64,000 bases of DNA from Thereva unica (taxonomy: Eukaryota > Arthropoda > Insecta > Diptera > Therevidae). Location: the NCBI GenBank assembly GCA_949987705.1, contig OX465281.1, forward strand, positions 98,984,326 through 99,048,325. Reading direction: 5' to 3'. The position numbers were made by a program, and so were the translations under genes. The notes beneath the pieces were generated by a model, which saw only the letters and a list, made by a program, of their open reading frames with translations, had not been told where the DNA came from and made no database searches. Of the stretch, positions 52,570 to 63,089 are shown in pieces. Position 1 is the stretch's first letter. The number at the start of each line of letters is the position of its first letter.

Positions 52570-55271
52570 TTAAGTGACATAGTGTAAGTTGAGAAAATAG
52601 AGTTTTATATATTTTTTACGTTTTTTGAAGTTAACAATTTTTTTGAGTTCAGCTGGTAGTTCATTCATCAGTTCTGGTAAGGCGTAGCTTGGATGTCTTC
52701 TCCCATAGATATTGTAAGTTTCTGGCATTTCCAGCAGTCCTCGAGCTCGTCTTCTAGTGTTCTGGTTATGGCGTATTCTTTGTTGGAAGCGCCGATCATC
52801 ATAATAATGTAAGAGTAGTGCCATCTTAGAGATACCGTTAACATCTAGGACCTTTAAATTAGAATGATTAGTATTTATTATTTTGAATAATCGATGCTGA
52901 AGATGTAATATCTTATCGATGTGTGTTTTCGACGCATTTCCCCATGCTAATATTCCATATCTTAAACGGGATTCTGCTAGTGACAGGTACACTTGCTTCT
53001 GCACCTCAAAGCTAGTGTATCTTTTGAGGTACACCATAGCGAAAACGGCACATTTAAGCTGCCTCCGTATCTTATTAACATGTTCCTGCCATAGGAAGTG
53101 TTCATCAATTATGATTCCTAGATACTTCATAGTCTTGACTACTTCAATTGGATCACTTTTCGATGTTGTTGGGCAGCCTTCATTTTGATGATATATGCTG
53201 ATGGGAACTTCGGGTTGGCGGGGCATACGTATGTGCATCAGTTTAGTTTTAACAGCATTTATCACCAGTCCTTGGTCGTGGCACCATCTGGAAACGCTAT
53301 CGAATTCGTCCTGCATTATTGAAGCCGCTATGTTAATAGACTTGTGCTTAACAATAATTGCCAAGTCATCTGCGTATGCAAAAACTGTACTTCTTTTTAA
53401 TAATCGCAGAAGTTCGTTTGTGAACAGAATGAAGAGTATCGGTCCCAGCTTTGAACCTTGTGGTACACCATGCAGACTCTGTTTTTCATCGCTTAGTATG
53501 TTTTTTATTTTTACCTTTATCGTCCTTTCTGACAGGTAATTTTCTATCCACTTTGCTAGGATCCCTCTTATTCCAATCCGGTTGAGACTTTCGATGATCT
53601 TCTTGTGACTCAAGGTGTCGAAGGCCTTGCTAAAGTCTAAAAACATGACAAGAACGTGGTGGTTTTTGTTTAGGCCTGCGTTTACCACACTCGCGAGTTC
53701 TCCCAAAAGTAGCCCAGTGCTTTTATTTTTCTGGAATCCATATTGGTTTGGTTGTAGGATTCTGTGCTTTTGTATGAAATCTGTTATTCTTCGTACTATA
53801 ATTTCCTCCAGGCACTTCTCTACTACAGGCAATATTGCGATAGGTCTGTAGTTTTCAATGCGATCTTTCACTCCCCCTTTGAATACTGGTCGGATTATTG
53901 ACGTTTTTAATAGACTGGGAACACAACTTTGTCTTATACTTCGGTTGATTATTGTTTTAACTATTGAAGTTAAGTGCAAAGCATTTAGCTTAAGGTCAAT
54001 AGGCCTGATGTAATCTGCTCCTGGTCCCTTGTCCGTTTTTAAGCAGCACAACATTCGGTAGGTTAGTGCTTGCCGGAAAATTGTTAATGACAATCTCATC
54101 GATGGATCTTTTCTTTCGCCCTAGAAGTTCATTTAAAACACTCCATGTTTTCCTCGGATCATGTTTGGCATTTGTGAAACTTTCTTTGTAGTATTTGGTT
54201 TTTGCAATCATAATATTTTTATTTACTATATTTCGATACCGTTTGTAATCACGTTCGTAGCCTTGGTTTAGTGGGTTGTTTTTCCACTTCCTATAGAGCT
54301 CGTCTTTCCTCTTGCACATTCTAGCTATGTCAGGCTTCATCCATGTTTTATGCTTGCGATTTTTTATGTTTGTTTCTTTTGATGATTGTATGTATATATC
54401 ATCCATTTTTCTTACAAAATTATTGTACATTCGCTCAACGTCGGGCTCCTCGCATAAGCTTTGCCAGTTCAATTAGTTGGTTGACTTGGTACTGCCTTAT
54501 TTTAATATGCCTTTCCTCTAAAAATTGTCGTTCCACACAGTTTTTTGTGGCGTACAGTGTCGCGTAGTGGTCAGAAATATCGGTTTCAATAACAGCCGAT
54601 ACAATATCTTGTTTGGTAATGCTAACGAAAATGTGATCAATCATTGTTGAAGTATTTGCCGTTATATTAACTCGAGTGGATTGATTAATAACATTGGTTA
54701 AGCCTTTTGATGCCATTATTTCTAAGTACTTGTTAACTTGATGGTCATTTAAGTTTTTTAAGTTAATGTTGGTATCGCCTAAGACAATAAGTTCTTTTTC
54801 TGTTTTTATATGATTGTCCAGCTCTTCGATAAATTTTGGGATGCTTAACTTAGGTGGCCTATAGATAGCGTGAATATGCCTTTTTCCTATTACGCTATCT
54901 ATTTCTATTTGGACATTTTCGTAGTATTCCGTATCATCATTAATTCTTGTGTAACGAATATTGTTTTTAATATAGACTGCTATTCCTCCCCCTTTGCAGT
55001 TATGCCTGTTAAAGAATTCCGTATTAAAGCCATTTATAAAATAAAAATCATTCTCTTCTTTTTTTATGTTGATTTCATTCAAAACAATAACATCTACATA
55101 ATCCAAAAAACATTCAATTTCTGCTAAAAATGCACTCCAATTCTTCCGCAGTGATCTTATATTAAAACATACACAACAAAAATTCATATTATTTATCAAA
55201 CCTGCATCAATGCCGGTAAACCCATGCATTACCCTAAACTCGATATCAGTGTCATTATATTGGTTTTCCAT
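52570..55271 (-). pseudogene. LINE family B ORF2: endonuclease and reverse transcriptase
   Basis: The endonuclease segment (55271-54435) starts MENQYNDTDIEF and has CFNIRSLRKNW, VIVLNEINIK, KGGGIAVYIKNN, IVLGDTNINLK and TDISDHYATL. It shifts frame near 54440 into a linker (54472-53996) and again near 54050-54100 into the RT frame (to 52570). The RT has YRPIAILPVVEKCLEEI, QYGFQKNKSTGLLL, LDFSKAFDTLSH, HGVPQGSKLGPILFILFTNE and VFAYADDLAII, with all catalytic Asp present, followed by the C-terminal RYGILAWGNA region. At least two frameshifts, one probably with a deletion of the pre-RT segment. Confidence 0.92.
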
Positions 55272-55458
55272 AATTTTTAATCTTCGTTTTTCTAAGTCTT
55301 TCTTGTTATCAATATATTAGTTAATTGGAAATTTTACAGATATCATTAACAGAGCCAATGTGTATTGATTCACTGTTTTCAGTTTTTTTTACAAGAATTT
55401 TACCCGACGCCTCCCACACAAATCTCCAATTGCACTCTCTAGCTTTGTTTTTAGCCAG

Positions 55459-56310
55459 CTACAGTAAGTGCTTGTTTGTAGCTGTCAGTTGGTTATTAAC
55501 ATATACGATTGTATCATTCAGTGGCTCTCCGTTTTGATTGCTGTTGGTGTTTTCCCTGATCTTCTTTAATTCGATCTTGCGAGTGGCCTTCGCATTTTTA
55601 ATTACATTTGTTTTGCACGCGTAGTTAGTAAAAGAAACTATTATGGATGATTTTTTTGGGTTTTGTTTGTTTGTTCTGTAAATGTCAGCTATATCGGAAG
55701 TGTTTATTTCATGATTTATTGTTTTCCCAACTGCTTTGAGCACGTCGGTTAAATTTTCGTTAATCGTGGGTGGGATATTCTTAATTTCTATATTGTTTTT
55801 TAGTAGCTGTTGCTCTAGCGTGTTAACTTTTGTTTCCAATAAAACAATTTGTTGATCTTTTTTTGGTTGTTTTCCCTTAATTCTTTGATTTCGTTCGATA
55901 ATTTTTGAAGGATGTCATTATTAAGTGTCATGTGCTGGTTAATTTGATCATATTTGCTTGCCACAAATTCACAGCTGGTTTTGATTTCCGACATTTCCCT
56001 CCTCATTATCTTCATTTCCTCAAAGAGGGATCCGCTGGTAGTGTTTGCGGTTTTTGGATTTTCGTTAGCATCAGGAGAGCTAGCGTTTCTCGTTCTCTTT
56101 GATGGTGGTTGGTTTGGAGCATCCGTCGCCGATGCAGATTTCAGTGCAACATCAGCCGCAATGTTTTGCAGTTCTTTTCTGCAGGCAGCACATCTCCATT
56201 CATCTTTCTTTGTCACGTTCCACTTCCTGTAAGACCTCTCCGAGATCATGACATGTCACAAAATCCCCTTCGGAGGGTAGTTCCACGGAGCACTCACTGC
56301 ACTCTTGCAT
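55459..56310 (-). pseudogene. LINE family B ORF1 with a PHD-type zinc finger
   Basis: ATG at 56310 (MQECSECSVELPSEGDFVTC). A shift near 56245 separates this from the second half of the finger (SERSYRKWNVTKKDEWRCAA then CRK). Together CxxC...C..H...CxxC is a PHD-like finger, known from ORF1 of several insect CR1-group LINEs. A Pro/Ser/Lys-rich linker and a coiled coil (MKIMRREMSEIKTSCEFVAS) follow. A further shift near 55820-55840 leads to the RNA-binding-like C-terminal domain (IADIYRTNKQNPKKSSIIVS). ORF1 proteins coat the LINE RNA. Confidence 0.75.
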
Positions 56311-56330
56311 GATTATAGAGAGAATTTACG

Positions 56331-56640
56331 GGAAAATGAAATATAAACGAAGAAAAAAAAGAGAAACAGGGAGAGAGATAATTGAGAGCTTCCAACTATA
56401 GTTGGTTGGCGATAGATATAAAAATTATGATTTTTGGCTCTATTTTCACGCGAAATATATATAAAAAGGGCCAAAAAAAGTCACTGTCTTTTGCTTTATA
56501 ATTTCTCGTCTTTCCGTAGAAAACGCACTTTTGTTAACTCGCTTATAATTGAAAAGAGCACGTACGAAACCGCCTTGACCGATCGATCTCACAATTATAG
56601 TTATTAGAGTTAGATTGATAATAAAAGGGTTGCTACATCA
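56331..56640 (-). mobile_element. Probable 3' LTR of the adjacent gypsy fragment
   Basis: On the minus strand a purine tract (TTAAAGGGGGAG, 56652-56641) is followed by TGATGTAGCAACCC, as at a gypsy 3' LTR start. The sequence contains TATATATAT and a later TATAAAGC. Its end is cut by or merges with the 5' end of LINE family B, and no partner LTR is in the window. Confidence 0.45.
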
Positions 56641-56815
56641 CTCCCCCTTTAACAAAAGTAATGATAATAATTCAAGTTCAAAAATTCTCTTATAAGTAAA
56701 AATATGATACATTCCTAATGTTATTCGCAATTATGCTTTATATTCTTTTATGTTTATTTTTATTGTTATTATTATTATTATTTTTTAAATATGTACCTAT
56801 ATATAATATATTTAC

Positions 56816-58195
56816 CTATAATTTGAAAGTGACTTTTCTTTCATATTTTTTAATATTATCGGGTACTTCCGTGAGTGGCTCTGAATTGCATATGAAAGCG
56901 GGTTTTAGTCTATCAATTGTTATTACGCGTTCTTGATCTTGGAGTAAAATTTTAAAAAACTTTTCGTGTCTTGTAATTACTATGTGTGGTCCACTATAAG
57001 GTGGATGTAAGCTGCCTTTATAAATTTCTTCGCGCACAAAAACGTATTGAGTAGTGAATAAATCTTGAGGTATGAAAATTTTTGTTTGTGTTCGTTTACG
57101 CGAAAGTTGCGGTCGAATATTTGCTATTGTTTCGCACATTTCTTTTGTAATGCTTGTGTTTAGAGTTAGGTTTTTTGTATTGTCATCGGCTATTAATTCC
57201 CCAGGTAATCGTAATGCTTGACCGTAAAGAAGCTGTGCCGGTGTTACGCCTAAATCTTCCATAATACTGGATCTGATGCCTAAGAGTATCCAAGGTAAAC
57301 TATTGTACCATTTCTTGGGCTCAGAACTGGCTCGAATTGCTACCTTAATCTGTCGGTGCAATCTTTCGATTGACCCATTTGACTGAGGGTGGTAAGCTGT
57401 GGTTCGAATACGATGAGTGCCAAAAAGAGTGGAGAGATCGTTGAAAAGTGCGGATTCGAACTGTCGGCCTTGGTCCGTTGTTATGGTTCTTGATACTCCA
57501 TATCGAGCAACCCATTGGTGTACGAAAACTTTAGCGACAGTTGGGGCGGTAATGTTTTTAAAGGGGAAAACCTCTGGCCAATGTGAAAAACGGTCTTTTA
57601 TGGTGAGGATGTATGTATATCCGTTTGACGGTGGTAATGGACCTACTAGATCCATGTGCACGTGTTCAAAACGGCCAGTGGGTATCTTGAAATTTCCGTG
57701 GGGAGAGGCGGTGTGTTTTGTGACTTTTGCCTTCTGGCAGGATATGCATGTCTTAGCCCATCGATTGACGTCAGAATTCATGCACGGCCAAAAATATTTA
57801 TCCGTTATCAGCTTCCTTGACGCTCTTATGCCGGGATGGGAAGGGCCATGCATTGTATCAAAAACTACGCGACGAAGTGACCTTGGGACGTAAGGTCGGT
57901 TAGTTCCCGTGGAGGTTTCGCACCAAATCTCCTGCTCTTCCCATGGAATAGTAACTTTTATTAAGGACCACTGAACCTTTTTGTCATCTCTTGAGATTAA
58001 AATCTCTTCGAGCTCTTGATCTTTTAGTTGTTCAGATGAAAGAAGTGTTAGGTCTAATTTCTCATGGTGGACAGCGTCTATATGTGCTCGCGAGAGCGTA
58101 TCAGCGACGACGTTTAGTTGTCCTTTCACGTGCCTTATATCGTTTGTGAATTGAGAGATATAATCTAACTGTGTAGTTTGCCTTGGTGATTTTTC
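56816..58195 (-). pseudogene. Ty3/gypsy Pol C-terminal half: RNase H end plus whole integrase
   Basis: Open from about 58195 to the stop at 56816. Begins in the RNase H tail (QLDYISQFTNDI, VKGQLNVVADTLSRA). Then integrase: H2C2 finger (HGPSHPGIRASRKLITDKYF and CISCQKAK), core with D (HMDLVGPLPPSNGY), D (TTDQGRQFES) and E (YHPQSNGSIERLHR), and a C-terminal domain ending DRLKPAFICN. The core is complete with D-D-E and resembles the CsRn1/Kabuki-type gypsy integrases. Reverse transcriptase and everything upstream are missing beyond about 58200, where LINE-related sequence begins. Confidence 0.9.
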
Positions 58196-58374
58196 CGATT
58201 TCGAGCCTATAGACGAATACTACTAACGGACGGCAAGTAAGTTTTTTTTTCCTTCCTTCCTTTCCCGTACTCTCTGCCTGCCATCGTTGGCGCCGCAACA
58301 ATATCGGTCAGCTGATGGGAATTGTCTTGTTTAAGCAGGCATAACACTGCAACAGGACTCTTCCCGTTAGCCCG

Positions 58375-58890
58375 ATGGTTGCATCGCCGACGCAGACAGC
58401 ATCTAATGAGGTCATGAACCTTGCACCGGAGAGGCTCCTTAACAAAAATTTTTCATTTCATTTTTGTAACATTCGGGGCCTCCTCGCGAACCTTTCCCCC
58501 GTAATGTGCCATTTAACCTCCCATGCCCCGGCCGTTCTCGCGCTAAGTGAAACTCAAGTCACCGATATCGATTTTGATCGATTTCAGGTGGCTGGGTATT
58601 CCTTAGTGCACAACTTCTCTGACCATAGGGGAGTCGCCATATACATTAGGAATGACGTGGCTTTTCAGAAAGAATATAATAGTACAACTCCAGACTTTAA
58701 TTATACCTGGATTAAAATCATTCTTCGCAGCCACGTCATATTCTTCTGTTTTCTCTACAGAAGTCCGAATATGAGTAATGATGCCTCGACGTTAGCCTTC
58801 GATGCTATATCCGAACGAATCTCCGGATTTTTACTTTCCCATCCGGAGTGTGAAATCATTGTTGCGGGTGATTTCAACGTACATAATATC
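58375..58890 (+). pseudogene. LINE endonuclease fragment, 3'-truncated
   Basis: ATG at 58375 (MVASPTQTASNEVMNLAPER). Endonuclease blocks: FHFCNIRGLLANLS, LALSETQVTD, HRGVAIYIRNDV, FFCFLYRSPN and EIIVAGDFNVHNI. The frame is interrupted inside the GDFNV block by the long-TIR MITE at 58890, and no LINE sequence resumes on the far side. Its style could match the truncated RT at 7975-9354, but no overlap exists to test this. Confidence 0.85.
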
Positions 58891-59380
58891 CCACCAAAAA
58901 ACATTAAAAATGTGAATTAGAACTTCGTGGGCGCGTAAATTATTTATTGGGACAGTTTAAAACACACTTATAACAAAAAGAAGTGATATGGATTAGTCAA
59001 GATGAATCGTTAATAGCATGAAATAATTAAACACGTGCATTTACGAACGAATTCAGTGCGGCTCAGTCTATAGTGTTTCTAATAAAATTTGTTACATTTC
59101 GAAGGACAGCAAAGATTCATGCTAGGTATACAACGAACGCACCAGCCAACTTTTTCGCGGTTGATAATACTTTATTGAGTTTTAAATAAAAATTGGCAGT
59201 TGTATAATTCCTTTGAATTCGTTCGTAAATGCACGTGTTTAATTATTTCATGCTATTAACGATTCATCTTGACTAATCCATATCACTTCTTTTTGTTATA
59301 AGTGTGTTTTAAACTGTCCCAATAAATAATTTCCGCGCCTACGAACTTCTAATTCACATTTTTAATGTTTTTTTGGTGGG
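58890..59380. mobile_element. 491-bp MITE with ~150-bp inverted repeats
   Basis: CCCACCAAAAAACATTAAAA ... CATTTACGAACG at the left is inverted at the right (CGTTCGTAAATGCACG ... TTTTTTTGGTGGG). The arms are about 150 bp each, over 95% identical, with a centre of about 170 bp. ATAT flanks both ends (58886-58889 and 59381-59384). Another half copy is at 51711-51869. Confidence 0.85.
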
Positions 59381-59452
59381 ATATCACTCTTTTTTGTTTT
59401 AATACATTCTAAAATAAAAGTAAATAATCTTCTGTATAAAGAAATATGTATT

Positions 59453-59682
59453 GGCCTCGATTCCCAGATCCGACGGGAGGGAAGTGAGTGAGGATTTGAC
59501 ACTTTGCGATTATCAAATCCGCAGTCCCGGATTGGTTTAAATCGAAAATTCGGAGTGAAGACTCACGCGATAATGAAATATATGATGTCGGATTATCTCA
59601 GGCGCATTTGTCGTTCAAATCCGCAGAAAATTTGTTGCGGATCACACTTTTACAGCGCGGAAAATGTCAAAAAGAAATTCGG
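59453..59682. mobile_element. Half copy of the 7829-type TIR element
   Basis: GGCCTCGATTCCCAGATCCG to about 59602 matches 7829-7975 with a few changes. About 80 bp more of element-like sequence follows (CAAATCCGCAGAAAATTTG), and then the LINE tail at 59690 cuts in. The right TIR is absent. Confidence 0.75.
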
Positions 59683-59921
59683 GGTTCAATTCAATTCAAA
59701 TCAATTTATTTTATACATAAGGAAGTACACAAGACTTACATCTTTTAGAGTACAATATCAATATAGTTTGAATTCTAACATGGAAAGAAAAATACCTAGT
59801 CTAAGCTTAATACCTAACAGAATAGAGAACAGCTAGAGTTAATAGGAATATCAAGGTTGTTCAATAGTAGATAGAAAGAGGGGAACTTTGGATATTAGAA
59901 AGTAGAAGAAAGAAGGGAAAG

Positions 59922-62748
59922 CTATAGAGAAGAGGTGGATAGGAGAAGAAAAACTTGTTTCCTGAAAGTGGTGACTGTGCTAATTCTTTGTAAAGAGGAG
60001 GGAAGATCATTCCAGAGTCTAATCGCGTGCACAAAAAAGGAACGACTACCAATTCGAGACCGATGGGCTGGTATAAGAAATTTAAGTGATCTCGAGGTTT
60101 GCAAGGGGGTAAGGAAGTCGGATAGGTAAGAAGGGCTTTTAGCGTAGAAGACTTTATGTAGAAGAGCTAGTGTCATAATATCGAAAAAGCAAAAGAGGTT
60201 ACAGCCTATTAGTGAATTCCGAACCGATGATACATGATCCGATCTTCTCAAGTGGAAGATAAAGCGTAAGCAGTCATTGAATGCAACATTAAGTCGTTGA
60301 CGACAGGATGAATCATACACAATGTAAACAAGTGAGCCATAGAGGAAGTGCGGGAGAATGAGAGATTTTACAAGCATTGAACGAATTGTGGGTGATAGGA
60401 GACTACCATAAAGCCAGAGTTTACGTAAAGTCCCATAGATTTTGGAGAGCATTAGTGAAACTTGATCACAGCAGGTTAGTTTGGCATTAATAGCAATACC
60501 AAGATTATGGACCCGATCAACAATAGGAAGAGGTATGTTATCCAGACAAATGAGTGGCATTCTGACGGGGAGCATAGAGCTACGACTTAACACAAGTACT
60601 TGTGATTTTTTAGGGTTTAATTTAAGGAAATTGAGAGCACTCCACTCATTTATTCGAGATAGAGTGCTATTCAAGTCAGAAATACAAGAATCAATCTGTG
60701 AAGGAGGGCAAGAAGTATACAATTGGAGATCATCAGCATATAGATGAAAGGAGCAGTGGCCAATAGTAGATAGAGGGGAGATCATTAATATATAATGAAA
60801 ATAGTAGAGGACCAAGAATTGAACCTTGTGGAACACCAGAAGGCACCTGTAGGAGAGATGATACAACATTATTATGACGAACACATTGAAAACGATTAGA
60901 TAGCAAAGAGGAGAAAAGCCGTGTAGCAGAAGAAGAGAAGCGATAGCGCTGACTTAGTTTGGAAAGCAGGATCGTGTGCACCACCGAGTCGAAGGCTTTC
61001 GAAAAATCAAGAAGCACTAATACTGCAACATCACCTTTATCAAGCGCAGAGCGAATGTCAGTAGTTACCTTTAGTATAGCTGTTTCGCAACTATGATTTT
61101 TACGGAAACCAGATTGATATTCAGAAATAAGGCTATTAGATTCAAGGTAGCGCTGGACTTGAATGAAAACAGTTTTCTCGAAGGCTTTAGCAAGGAAAGG
61201 AAGAATGCTAATGGGACGGAAATCTGAGAGATCAGCAGGGGACGATTTTTTCGGTAAGGGGATCACTATGGCTTTTTTCCACAACAAGGGAACTTGAGAA
61301 GTAGTCAGGCAGTAATTAAAAACATGCGTAATGATATTCAAAATTAAGGGGGCGAGCAGCTTGAAAAACCGTGGAGAGATTTCATCATAACCGATGCAGC
61401 TTGACGAAATGGAGAGCAGTATATCAAAAACTTCCGAGGAGTCCACACAGCGGAAAGCAAAGCCATCAGTACTATGCGGAAGGACTGAGAAAGATCGGGA
61501 GATAGGGAAAGCAGGAGGGGATTGAATGAATGAGCGATTTAGAAGGTCAACATCGATATCAAAATGGGAGGGTGCAGTAGCATGTATGCCCAGTGAGCGA
61601 AAGTTGGACCAGAGTTGCTTGGTGTTTAAAGAGGGATCAAGCTTACGGGCATAAAAACTACGTTTTCGTGATTTGACTTTACTAGTGACGAGGTTGCGAA
61701 GTTGTTTATAGGCATTAAGATATCTAAGGATCCTAGTCTTGCGATAACGCCTGTACATGCACTCTCGCTGACTTATCAGGTCACGGATTTCACTAGAAAA
61801 CCAAGGACAGGGTGAGGATGGCCTACGGCTTCTTGTGACCAGCGGCACACATTGATCAAAGAGAGATTGAGTAAATAGAGTCAGCAAACTTACTTTAGCG
61901 TCAACACAATTAGTACGATAGATAACATCCCAAGGAATGGCGGAGGCAGCTTCAGACATTTGATCAACATTGATGTTACTAAAATCACGAAAAGTATACG
62001 AACTAGATACGGAGAGCACACCAAGAGAGAACTGAACGGAAAGGAATAATAGGTCATGGTCCAGAAAGCTAGGGGGGGAAAGTTGATGATGCTTTAACAC
62101 TGCATCAGTGCAGGTAGTAGCTAGGACATCAAGCAAGGATGGGTTTTGACAATTAAGAAATGTTGGTAGATTATTTAGAATATGCAAGTCCAATGTCTCA
62201 AATAAATATCTAAGAGCATTCGCACGAGGATTGATTTTGAGCAGATCAGCATTAAAGTCACCCGCAACAATTATGTTCTCATAGTGGTGAGAAAGAGAAG
62301 AAACAAGATCGGAGAACTCATTAGCGATATCGGAATTGAAGGCATTGGGAGGACAGTATACGCTGATAACAACACATTTGTCATATGAAGATTTTACCTC
62401 AACAGCAATAAACTCGAATTGTAAGCCATTAGACTTACCGAACACTCTTGAGGAGAGCGAAGAGGTCACATATACAGCGACACCACCACCAGTGCGGTCA
62501 AGCCGATCACCACGATGTAACACAAAATTACGAAGGGAAACAAAAGAGGAGGGGATTCCTGGTTTTAACCAAGTCTCACTCACAAGCACAATCTGTATCT
62601 TTGTTTGATCAAACATCCATCTCAATTCATCCATTTTGTTGTTCAGACTTCTCGCATTTAGAACACATATGTTAAGTCCAGAGGAGGTGGAGCAAAGGAT
62701 GTTTAGCAGTCTTCCCTGTTCGTGCACTCTATCAGGAAACTGATACAT
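59922..62748 (-). pseudogene. LINE ORF2: endonuclease and reverse transcriptase, one frameshift
   Basis: Starts MYQFPDRVHEQGRLLNILC. Endonuclease: CVLNARSLNNKMDEL, LVSETWLKPGIP, TGGGVAVYVTSS, VISVYCPPNAFN, NIIVAGDFNADLL, LLDVLATTC and SFLDHDLLFL. RT: WKKAIVIPLPKKSSPADLSD, FRPISILPFLAKAFEKT, YQSGFRKNHSCETAIL, VLLDFSKAFDSVVH and SGVPQGSILGPLLFSLYIND. The frame then shifts (about 60770-60800) into HLYADDLQLY and continues as 60884-59922 through the C-terminal region (VHNLGIAINAKLTCCDQ, FFVHAIRLWNDLPSSL). All catalytic residues are present across the two frames. Confidence 0.93.
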
Positions 62749-63089
62749 AAATGCAAGAAATGAGCACAGTCACAACCTCAAAAGTCAGTAAGAAACAAGC
62801 TAAAAATGTTAAATAGAAGAAGGAATAAAAGACAGGATAAGAAGGGACAGATAAAGAGGAAGAAGAATAGCCAAGAAAAGAGGCAACATAGTACATACAA
62901 ATTCTATAGAAACTTAAAATTAAAATGAAAACTAAAAGTAAAAAAATTAAGAACTTATAACAACTAAAATTTAAAATCAAAACTAAGAGGATAAAAATTA
63001 AAATTAAAACTAAGAGTAAAGAAAAAATAAAATAAAATGAAAACATAGCAAACAAATGCTCCACAGTATAGCAGGATGCTTCTCCAAAG

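Larger units (their letters stand above)
52327..56330 (-). mobile_element. LINE family B with a PHD-finger ORF1, near full length
   Basis: A poly(A) tail (plus-strand T-run at 52327-52340, then TTTATTTATTTATT) marks the 3' end. ORF2 spans 55271-52570 and ORF1 spans 56310-55459, both damaged. The 5' border against the neighbouring gypsy LTR lies somewhere near 56310-56400. It is not the same family as the LINEs at 49.1 or 59.7 kb. Confidence 0.85.

Noticed and set aside
57417..57893. 158-codon plus-strand frame
   Set aside because: Antisense shadow of the gypsy integrase.
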